Source: Niastella sp. OAS944
Lineage (GTDB): Bacteria; Bacteroidota; Bacteroidia; Chitinophagales; Chitinophagaceae
Direction of reading: 5' to 3'
DNA: 64,000 nt
Assembly (NCBI GenBank): GCA_024809215.1
Contig: JANUBW010000001.1
Coordinates: forward strand, 558,001-622,000
Shown here: piece after piece, positions 53,892 to 61,385 of the stretch
How the letters are laid out: the number at the start of each line of letters is the position of its first letter
Numbering within the stretch: position 1 is the stretch's first letter
Program-made: the position numbers and the translations under genes
Notes under the pieces: model-generated
The model's input: the letters and a program-made list of their open reading frames with translations, nothing else
The model's database searches: none
Told to the model about the DNA's origin: nothing

Positions 53892-54830
53892 TTACTTTTT
53901 GAGCCCGGCAATAATTATCAATGGTGGCCTGGGTCTGCCCTTAATTATTTTGTAGTTGAACATATTGGCACGTTTACCATCAATTTCCTTTTGCATAGCA
54001 CCGGGAATATTCGATACATTATCGTAATAAACCAGCTGCACCGATATTTTTTGATCTGCCTTCTGACTGGCATCATTCAACTTGTACCTGATCTGCACCT
54101 TTTTAGCGTCACCGTTTTTCGGATTTTTACCGAACAGTCCATCTTCTACAGATCTTTTTAAATTGATGATGCCACTTTTAGTACGTACCCTTAGCTTTTG
54201 GTCGTTGGCCCGCTGGCCAAGAGAATCATCATCGAATGAACATTTATTATTGCCGTTTCCGTTGTTATCGGGATAATCGGAATCGTCGCTGGCATCACAG
54301 CCGGAAGCCCCAAAGGGATCGGCATTGAATATTGGCTTTGCCAGGGTATCGCCCTGTTCGAGAACATAGATGGCATCTAAATACGTTAAACCACCCACAA
54401 TTAGCTGGCTAACGCAGGTATCGGTGGCGCCCTTTTTAATAAATGCGATATTATACCGAACGCCGGTTTCACTTTGAGAAAGATTAATAGCGCCGGTGTT
54501 CCGGTTTATTTTAAGCCCCTCGGGCCAGGAGAAATAAGTTCCGTCAACCCCTGCGTTGTTTGTAGGAACTACAAAGAAATCACCGTTGTTTTTGGGTTTT
54601 AAATAAACAATACTGTCGCCGTAATTGGGCGCACTGGGACAGGATGAGGAATTTACAGATAAATTTGTGTCGAAAGTAGAATCTGTTAGTGGCGATTTTG
54701 TTGAATCAGTTGGGTTTGAGGAATCAATTACGTTGTTATTATCGTCTGGGTGTACCTTCTTACTACAGGCTATGTATATTACTAAAGAGTAAATCGCCAG
54801 CGAAATATAAGCGCAGGTATTGATTTTCAT
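53892..54830 (-). CDS. Asp/Asn-rich lipoprotein of unknown function
   Basis: 312 residues; lipoprotein signal with Cys 22 (YIACSKKVHPDD). A Ser/Thr/Asp-rich linker to about 60, then a cadherin-like or putative Ig segment (GTYFSWPEGLKINRNTGAIN, a 'native binding' type phrase seen in surface proteins). An acidic stretch near 180-205 (GCDASDDSDYPDNNGNGNNK) could bind calcium. C-terminal 60 residues are basic (RPRPPLIIIAGLKK). No family assigned; surface protein is inferred. Confidence 0.65.
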   Translation of the reverse strand: MKINTCAYISLAIYSLVIYIACSKKVHPDDNNNVIDSSNPTDSTKSPLTDSTFDTNLSVNSSSCPSAPNYGDSIVYLKPKNNGDFFVVPTNNAGVDGTYFSWPEGLKINRNTGAINLSQSETGVRYNIAFIKKGATDTCVSQLIVGGLTYLDAIYVLEQGDTLAKPIFNADPFGASGCDASDDSDYPDNNGNGNNKCSFDDDSLGQRANDQKLRVRTKSGIINLKRSVEDGLFGKNPKNGDAKKVQIRYKLNDASQKADQKISVQLVYYDNVSNIPGAMQKEIDGKRANMFNYKIIKGRPRPPLIIIAGLKK

Positions 54831-55008
54831 GTAAGCTTCGGTTTAACACGGGGAACTCTTGCTGTGGCCAGGTATGCAATTCATATTCCATCACCAAGAT
54901 GTCTGATGAAGCCAATTTATAAATTAAAATTGGAAAAAGAATATCCTCATTTTATCTCGACAAGTATGTCATTTAATTTCAATACAAACATATTGTAACT
55001 TAGCAATC

Positions 55009-55623
55009 ATGAATACCTCTAAACAACATTGGGAAAATGTTTATAATACAAAAGTCCCCGAAGAAGTAAGCTGGTTTCAAATTTATCCGAAAACGTCAAT
55101 AGCGTTTGTAGAACAATGTAACTTATCCCCCGATGCACATATTATTGACATTGGGGGCGGTGATAGTCACTTTGCAGATGCTCTTCTTGACAAAGGCTTC
55201 AGGAACATTTATGTTTTAGACATTTCTTCCAATGCAATAGAGAAAGCAAAGCAAAGATTGGGTACCAGAGCATCAAAAGTTAACTGGATCGTTTCAGACA
55301 TTACTGAATTTGCACCACAGGTACAATTTGATTTGTGGCACGACAGGGCTGCTTTTCATTTCTTAACAACCGAAGATAGCATTTACAAATATGTTTCCAT
55401 TGCTGAAGGTGCAATAAAGAAAGGTGGCCATCTTATACTGGGTACGTTTTCTGAAAACGGACCAAAAAAATGTAGTGGCTTAGAAATAAAGCAATATTCA
55501 GCGGCATCGATGTCGGCCATATTTGAAGTTTCTTTTGACCGGGTTAAATGCATAACCGAAGACCATGCAACCCCCTTCAACACAATTCAAAATTTCCTTT
55601 TCTGCAGTTTTAATAAAAAATAA
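55009..55623 (+). CDS. Class I SAM-dependent methyltransferase
   Basis: 204 residues of the thiopurine/UbiE-like group: QHWENVYNTKVPEEVSWFQ opening, motif I HIIDIGGGDSHFADALLDKG near 44-63, YVLDISSNAIEKAKQRLG, and WIVSDITEF followed by FDLWHDRAAFHFL. The WHDRAAFHFL segment is typical of the family. Unrelated in detail to the tandem pair upstream. Substrate unknown. TAACTTAG just before the ATG is a weak -7-like box. Confidence 0.88.
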   Translation: MNTSKQHWENVYNTKVPEEVSWFQIYPKTSIAFVEQCNLSPDAHIIDIGGGDSHFADALLDKGFRNIYVLDISSNAIEKAKQRLGTRASKVNWIVSDITEFAPQVQFDLWHDRAAFHFLTTEDSIYKYVSIAEGAIKKGGHLILGTFSENGPKKCSGLEIKQYSAASMSAIFEVSFDRVKCITEDHATPFNTIQNFLFCSFNKK

Positions 55624-55728
55624 GGGTAGCCCCGCAGCCAAAATAGGGTTCAAAGATGTTAAAATAATTGAATTTTTGGAACATGGCTTATTATACTTTT
55701 ACAGGTTTTTAGCAAACAATTTTGTCAT

Positions 55729-57144
55729 ATGTCTGATCACAATTATTCAAGAAGGAAATTTTTAACCCAGGCGCTATTAGCAACCGCTGCGGCTGCTACG
55801 CCCGGGTTTTTATTAGCAAACGGTAAACAAAAGGCCGGTGAAAAAGTAAATCTTGCCTGTATAGGTATTGGCAATCGGGGTGCAGAAATTATTAAGGCCC
55901 TCTATAATACGGGTTTGGCCAATATTGTGGCGCTCTGTGACGTAGATATGGAAGCTCCGCACACGCAGGATATATTAAAACAGTTTCCCAACGTACCGCG
56001 CTTTAAAGACTTTAGACAAATGTTTGATAAGATGGGTAACCAGATTGAAGCTGTTTCAATTGGCACGCCCGACTTTTCGCACTTTCCCATTACCATGATG
56101 GCTATAAGTTTGGGCAAACATGTATATGTAGAAAAACCCATGGCCCGTACATTTAATGAAGTGGAGCTGATGATGAAGGCTGCAGCCAAAAATCCCAAAG
56201 TGGTTACTCAAATGGGCAACCAGGGACACTCAGACGCCAACTATTTCCAGTTCAAAGCCTGGAAGGAAGCAGGTATCATTAAAGATGTAACGGCCATTAC
56301 TGCACACATGAACTCGCCACGCCGCTGGCATGGCTGGAATACAAATATCACTTCATTTCCGGCAGCAGAAAACATTCCTTCAACACTCGATTGGGATGTA
56401 TGGCAAATGCAAACACAAGGCCATACATACAACAAAGATTTTGTGAACGGACAATGGCGCTGCTGGTTTGATTTTGGAATGGGTGCGTTGGGCGATTGGG
56501 GTGCGCATATTCTTGATACAGCACATGAGTTTTTGGACCTTGGCCTACCCTACGAAGTTGATCCGGTGAAATTAGATGGGCATAACAATTTCTTCTACCC
56601 CACCTCAACCACACTATCTTTTAAATTCCCCAAACGTGGCAACATTCCGCCGGTTGAAATAAAATGGTACGATGGTATCGATAACCTGCCGCCAATACCA
56701 GAAGGTTATGGTGTACAGGGGTTAGATCCCAATATTCCACCGCCCAGTAACGGCGCTATCAAGCCCGCCAAATTGAACCCTGGCAAGATCATTTACAGCA
56801 ACGACCTGACCTTTAAAGGTGGTTCGCATGGAAGTATATTATCCATTATTCCCGAAGCAAAGGCAAAGGAAATGCAATCGAAGCTACCGGAGGTGCCTAA
56901 AAGCCCATCCAATCACTTTGCAAACTTTTTAAAAGCCTGTAAGGGTGAAGAAAAAACACGCTCACCATTTTCGATTGCAGGCCCGCTAAGCCAGGTATTT
57001 TGCTTAGGCGTGTTGGCACAATGGACAGGTGAAAAAATTGTGTTCGATAGAAACAAGAAAGTGATCACCAGCAGTAAGAAAGCCAACGAGCTGTTGATGG
57101 GACCACCGCCAAGAAAGGGATGGGAGCAGTACTATAAAGTATAA
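55729..57144 (+). CDS. Gfo/Idh/MocA-family oxidoreductase, Tat-exported
   Basis: 471 residues. Twin-arginine signal NYSRRKFLTQALLATAAAA, so it is folded with its cofactor before export. Rossmann domain 35-155: NLACIGIGNRGAEII, ALCDVDM, IEAVSIGTPDFSHFPI, YVEKPMARTFNEVE (the EKP motif). The C-terminal domain 160-390 has WRCWFDFGMGALGDWGAHILD with the catalytic-region Asp/His. Likely an NAD(P)-dependent sugar oxidoreductase or a GH109-like enzyme. Convergent with the GH31 gene of PUL 2, and may process sugars released there. Confidence 0.9.
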   Translation: MSDHNYSRRKFLTQALLATAAAATPGFLLANGKQKAGEKVNLACIGIGNRGAEIIKALYNTGLANIVALCDVDMEAPHTQDILKQFPNVPRFKDFRQMFDKMGNQIEAVSIGTPDFSHFPITMMAISLGKHVYVEKPMARTFNEVELMMKAAAKNPKVVTQMGNQGHSDANYFQFKAWKEAGIIKDVTAITAHMNSPRRWHGWNTNITSFPAAENIPSTLDWDVWQMQTQGHTYNKDFVNGQWRCWFDFGMGALGDWGAHILDTAHEFLDLGLPYEVDPVKLDGHNNFFYPTSTTLSFKFPKRGNIPPVEIKWYDGIDNLPPIPEGYGVQGLDPNIPPPSNGAIKPAKLNPGKIIYSNDLTFKGGSHGSILSIIPEAKAKEMQSKLPEVPKSPSNHFANFLKACKGEEKTRSPFSIAGPLSQVFCLGVLAQWTGEKIVFDRNKKVITSSKKANELLMGPPPRKGWEQYYKV

Positions 57145-57161
57145 AATGTACCTACAATAAT

Positions 57162-57195
57162 GCAGAAGCCCCGGCGGTACCGTTGGGGCTTCTGC
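57162..57195. terminator. Bidirectional terminator between convergent genes
   Basis: GCAGAAGCCCC (57162-57172) pairs exactly with GGGGCTTCTGC (57185-57195), 12-base loop. It serves the oxidoreductase gene on the plus strand and the GH31 gene on the minus strand. Confidence 0.8.
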
Positions 57196-57203
57196 GTTCT
57201 ATA

Positions 57204-59582
57204 TCACTGAAGTTGATTTACAATTGCTTTACCTGTATAGCGAATTACCTTGTCATATTTCGCTGGCGCATCTATGCCAAATCCATTTTTGTCGTTTACC
57301 AATACAATATTGAAAGTAACCTGATCACCCATTCCCGCATAACTTCCCTTTCGATCTTTGATCGTCAACGTTCGGGCTTTATCGTTCCATACCAGGTCGA
57401 TGATTGCATATTTTCCTTTTTCATAATTATAATTGTCGCCTTCATCGTTATACAACGTGAAATGGCCATCAGCCCCTTCATAGATCCTTATCTCAAGTGT
57501 ATCTTTCTTTTTTTCGTTTGTATATTGCTGAAACGGCCCCATGGGAACAATTGAGCCGGCCTTAATATATAAAGGCATAAGATCAACAGGTGTTTCTCTC
57601 TCCACTTCCTGACCGCCGGCTAATTTTTCACCTGTCCAGAAATCGAACCAACGGGTTCCCGCAGGCAAATACAGCTTTTGTTTTTTGATGGTATTAACAT
57701 CAACAATGGTGTTGCCATTCGCCCTGCTGGTATACATAGAATCGGTTACGGGGCAAACCAATACCGATTTCCCAAACATATATTCATTATCGATGTTCCA
57801 TACTTTTTTATCGGCCGGAAAATCCATCACCAGGGCACGCATCATAGTACCGGCATGTGAAGTAACCTGCCAGGCATTGGAATAATTATAAGGGAGGAAC
57901 CGGTATCGCAGGTTAATAAATTTTTCTATGGCATCATAGGCCCAGTCGCCTTTGGCGCCAAACTGATAAATCTCCCTGGGCGTATCAGTTCCATGCGAAC
58001 GCATCATAGGGCAGAATGTTCCAAACTGCAGCCAGCGTACATACAACTCCCTGAAGGCGGGATCGTTTACACCTTTAGGATACTTTCCTCCAGAAAAGAA
58101 GCCGCCAATATCGCTGTTCCAGTAAGGTAGTCCGGATAATGATAAATTAAGCCCGCCGGAGATCTGTTTGCGAAAAACGTCCCATGCCGAGCCTACATCG
58201 CCCGACCACATCATGGTGCCAAACCGCTGCTGACCGCTAAATGCCGACCTTGCCAAAATAAAAACTCTTTTTTCTGAGGTGGTTTCCCGCTGATGTTTAT
58301 ATACACCGCCGGTATGAATTAACGGGAATGCATTCCGCACTTTTCTATAAGCGCCGAGAAAAGTGTTATGGGCTTCATCGCTTTCTTTATCCTTGAAATG
58401 ATCTGGTTCGGTTGAATCGAGCCACCAGCCATCGATGCCTATGGAGAAAATATTTTTATTCATGTACTGCCAGTAAATATCGCGGGCGTGCGGATTGAAT
58501 GCATCATACACCTGTACATTCGTATTGATGGGCCAGGTAACATAATCGCCATATAACATGTTCTGTTGTTTGAACACGTCGTGTATTTTTGTTTTATTAC
58601 CAAACGAGGGCCATACAGAAATGATAACGTGCGCGTTTTGATCATGCACACTATCCACCATCTTTTTTGGTTCGGGAAAACGGGGATTGCCAAACTCGGT
58701 AGAGTTCCAATAGCTTTCATCTTCGCCCCAGTATTGCCAGTCCTGCACAATGCCATCTAAAGGAACATGCAGTTGCCTGTACCTGCGCACTACTTCATTG
58801 GTTTCATACTGGCTTTTATACCGCTCGCGGCTTTGCCAGTAACCAAGCGTCCAGCGCGGGAACAGCGGCGCCTGCCCCGTGAGGTGGCGATAACCGGCAA
58901 TCACTTTATCGGCATTGCCGCCCTGTATAAAATAATAATCTATGCCCTCCCCTACTTCCGATTTAAAAGAAGTTCCAGCAGCATCGTCTTTAAAATGGGT
59001 GGTTGAATAATTATCCCACAATACACCATACCCTTTTACTGATTGAAAAAAAGGAACAGCGATCTGCATATTGTTTTGCTTCAGCAATACCTGTTGGCCG
59101 CGATGGTCCATAATACCGCTTTGATGCTGACCTAACCCATAAACAGATTCACCGGCTTCCAGTTGAAATGCCTGTACAACTTCATAGCTTTTAGGATCAG
59201 CGGAAGGTGAGAAATGAGTTCCGTCTTCTTTTTCCTGTAATAATAAATTTTTGGGCGAAGCATAAAACTGAATAGCTGCTGTTTTGCGGTTGAGCTTTAC
59301 CTGTAATGCCTGGCTGCTTATTACCCATTCATTTTTTTGATCGGCAATTGTGAGCGCCAACTTTTGTGGCGAAGCAATGACCGAAAGGCTTTTCTGTTTT
59401 GTAGTTGTGCCTATAGGCAATTTTATAATACGTACTATTTGTGGCGAATAAAATTGCACCTCCACATCAATTGCCTGTATTCTTGCTTTAATACCATTTG
59501 ATGTTCGCTGGTAAACTTGTGAGAAGGATGTATGTAGGCTAAACAGTAGCAGGGGCAATAAAATAATTCCTTTATTATTCAT
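57204..59582 (-). CDS. GH31 glycosidase (alpha-xylosidase / alpha-glucosidase type)
   Basis: 792 residues, signal peptide 1-22. N-terminal beta-sandwich to about 230, then the (beta/alpha)8 barrel: PLDGIVQDWQYWGED near 274-288, GIDGWWLDSTEPDHF near 382-396 with nucleophile Asp 389, FILARSAFSGQQRFGTMMWS then GDVGSAWD with acid/base Asp 462, and C-terminal beta domains. The WWLDSTEPD nucleophile loop is the form common among alpha-xylosidases of xyloglucan PULs. It removes non-reducing alpha-xylosyl or alpha-glucosyl groups. It follows susD by 138 bp containing a stem-loop. Confidence 0.92.
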   Translation of the reverse strand: MNNKGIILLPLLLFSLHTSFSQVYQRTSNGIKARIQAIDVEVQFYSPQIVRIIKLPIGTTTKQKSLSVIASPQKLALTIADQKNEWVISSQALQVKLNRKTAAIQFYASPKNLLLQEKEDGTHFSPSADPKSYEVVQAFQLEAGESVYGLGQHQSGIMDHRGQQVLLKQNNMQIAVPFFQSVKGYGVLWDNYSTTHFKDDAAGTSFKSEVGEGIDYYFIQGGNADKVIAGYRHLTGQAPLFPRWTLGYWQSRERYKSQYETNEVVRRYRQLHVPLDGIVQDWQYWGEDESYWNSTEFGNPRFPEPKKMVDSVHDQNAHVIISVWPSFGNKTKIHDVFKQQNMLYGDYVTWPINTNVQVYDAFNPHARDIYWQYMNKNIFSIGIDGWWLDSTEPDHFKDKESDEAHNTFLGAYRKVRNAFPLIHTGGVYKHQRETTSEKRVFILARSAFSGQQRFGTMMWSGDVGSAWDVFRKQISGGLNLSLSGLPYWNSDIGGFFSGGKYPKGVNDPAFRELYVRWLQFGTFCPMMRSHGTDTPREIYQFGAKGDWAYDAIEKFINLRYRFLPYNYSNAWQVTSHAGTMMRALVMDFPADKKVWNIDNEYMFGKSVLVCPVTDSMYTSRANGNTIVDVNTIKKQKLYLPAGTRWFDFWTGEKLAGGQEVERETPVDLMPLYIKAGSIVPMGPFQQYTNEKKKDTLEIRIYEGADGHFTLYNDEGDNYNYEKGKYAIIDLVWNDKARTLTIKDRKGSYAGMGDQVTFNIVLVNDKNGFGIDAPAKYDKVIRYTGKAIVNQLQ

Positions 59583-59611
59583 TGTGAGTTGTCATTGTTT
59601 ATATAAAGAAA

Positions 59612-59703
59612 TAAGAAGTAGGAAGTAAGAAGTATGAAGAACCTGATATTCGAGATGGCTGATTAAATTCAGATCTTCTGTTTTTCTTACCTCCTACTTC
59701 TTA
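59612..59703 (-). repeat. Inverted repeat directly after the second susD
   Basis: TAAGAAGTAGGAAGTAAGAA (59612-59631) and TTCTTACCTCCTACTTCTTA (59684-59703) are complementary at 19 of 20 positions. The odd position is a U-G wobble on the minus transcript, so the 20-bp stem is complete only in the transcribed strand's RNA. Loop about 52 bases; arms are surrounded by further degenerate copies of AAGTANGAAGTAAG. Located between susD (59721) and GH31 (59582). Confidence 0.7.
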
Positions 59704-59720
59704 CCTCTTACTTCATTTCA

Positions 59721-61367
59721 TTAATACCCTGGATTCGGCTTCAAATTCGTATTCTTATCCATCTCCGTTTTAGGAATAGGATACAGGTTGCGGTAAGCTC
59801 CGTTGGGCATGTGCGATAACCACGATTTTCTGGTAAACACACCAAACCTTATCATGTCTGTTCTGCGGCGGGCTTCCTGGTTGAATTCCCAACCCAGTTC
59901 ATCGAGAAAACGACCATACACAATATCTCCGCCACCTTCAGTGGTTGTCATCAGGTGATTGCGCAAACCATAATCATAACTGCTTCCACCCAACAACTGC
60001 GCGCCTGTTACAATCGCTTTGGCCGGATTTAATTTAAAGGCCCGCTGCCGCACCTGCGTTACAATAGTTGCGGCGGCATCTGCGCTTCCCAATCGTAATA
60101 AACACTCGGCCTTCATCATCAACACATCGGCATAACGGAAAAGCGGCCAGTCATTACTGAGGCGGTTGGTAGCCTTCATGGCTATTTCGAATTTGCCCAA
60201 CCGGTACCCATCCACTTCTTCTGATTGGTCAACACCCGGCACAACGTTACGATAGGCCAGCGGCTTTCCTACAAAAGCGCCCATAGTGCCCATAATGCTG
60301 TCACCTGTTGCGGTATATTGTTGTCCTCTGATGTAATTATCCAGCAGGCGGCTGTCTTCAGGATCAAAGGTGTTTATGAATTGCGGCACCGCACATACAC
60401 CACCCCAGGGAGAGAATTGCAGGTTGTATGTTTTTTGATTTTCCGGTTGCAGTGTTTGCATATGTACATCAAAAGAATTCCAGTCGTTCACATATTTTGA
60501 ATCGAAAGGCAGGGCGAAAATGATCTCTTTCGAATTTTCATTGTTTGTTACAAATACACTCTTTTGACTGGCCTCCAGGCCTATCTTCGAAGAACTTGTT
60601 GCAAAATTGATGATGGTATCGCAAACAGCTACGCACTTGTCCCATTGTGATGTACCCGTATACACTTCTGCATTCAGATACATTTTCGCCAGTAAGGTAA
60701 GTCCTGCCCATTTATTGAACTTGCCATAGGTGGCAGTACTTACATCGCTGGTCACGCGCGGAATGTTGGCCAGTAGATCGTTTACAATAAAATCATACAC
60801 TTCTTTCCGGGTGTTCTGCTTAGGCAAATATCCGGCCGGCACATCGAAGCGATCAACGATAGGAACGTTGCCGTATATATCGCACAGGATCCAATAGTAA
60901 GATGCACGCAACAATTTCATTTCTGCCACTAGTGAAGCCGTGTCTTTGGCTGCAACAGGAATAGCGCCCGATTGTACCTGGTAAATGATGCGGTTACAAT
61001 TTGTAACACCCTGGTAGGCCCTTGTCCAGATATTGATCACAATATCATCATCGGTTGTCCATTTATGTTCATGAATGCGGCGATAAACACCCCCATCTAC
61101 CCAACCGTTCGGTCTTGCCGGCGTAAGCATTTCATCTCCCGACACTTCCTGGGCGCGGTAAACCGTATTCCATTGCAAAAGCAGACCCCGCCAGTCAACA
61201 TAAGCGGCGCCGGCCAGCGCCGGCAGGTCGCTACCGGTAGGAACAAAATCGCTTGAAACGATCTGGTTATAATTTTCGTCTTTCAATTTTGTACAGCCGG
61301 TCAACAACAGGACACCCACGAAACCGGTAATGATACCAGCCAATATATTCTGATTTATCTTTTTCAT
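59721..61367 (-). CDS. SusD/RagB-family glycan-binding lipoprotein (PUL 2)
   Basis: 548 residues; lipoprotein signal with GVLLLTGCTKLKDENYNQ (Cys 25). SusD motifs: DTASLVAEMKLLRASYYWIL, CDIYGNVPIVDRFD, SNDWPLFRYADVLMMKAECLL, LGWEFNQEARRRTDMIRFG, ending NTNLKPNPGY. It binds glycan at the surface together with the SusC encoded 18 bp upstream. Confidence 0.95.
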   Translation of the reverse strand: MKKINQNILAGIITGFVGVLLLTGCTKLKDENYNQIVSSDFVPTGSDLPALAGAAYVDWRGLLLQWNTVYRAQEVSGDEMLTPARPNGWVDGGVYRRIHEHKWTTDDDIVINIWTRAYQGVTNCNRIIYQVQSGAIPVAAKDTASLVAEMKLLRASYYWILCDIYGNVPIVDRFDVPAGYLPKQNTRKEVYDFIVNDLLANIPRVTSDVSTATYGKFNKWAGLTLLAKMYLNAEVYTGTSQWDKCVAVCDTIINFATSSSKIGLEASQKSVFVTNNENSKEIIFALPFDSKYVNDWNSFDVHMQTLQPENQKTYNLQFSPWGGVCAVPQFINTFDPEDSRLLDNYIRGQQYTATGDSIMGTMGAFVGKPLAYRNVVPGVDQSEEVDGYRLGKFEIAMKATNRLSNDWPLFRYADVLMMKAECLLRLGSADAAATIVTQVRQRAFKLNPAKAIVTGAQLLGGSSYDYGLRNHLMTTTEGGGDIVYGRFLDELGWEFNQEARRRTDMIRFGVFTRKSWLSHMPNGAYRNLYPIPKTEMDKNTNLKPNPGY

Positions 61368-61385
61368 TGCGTCATTAATTAAAGG

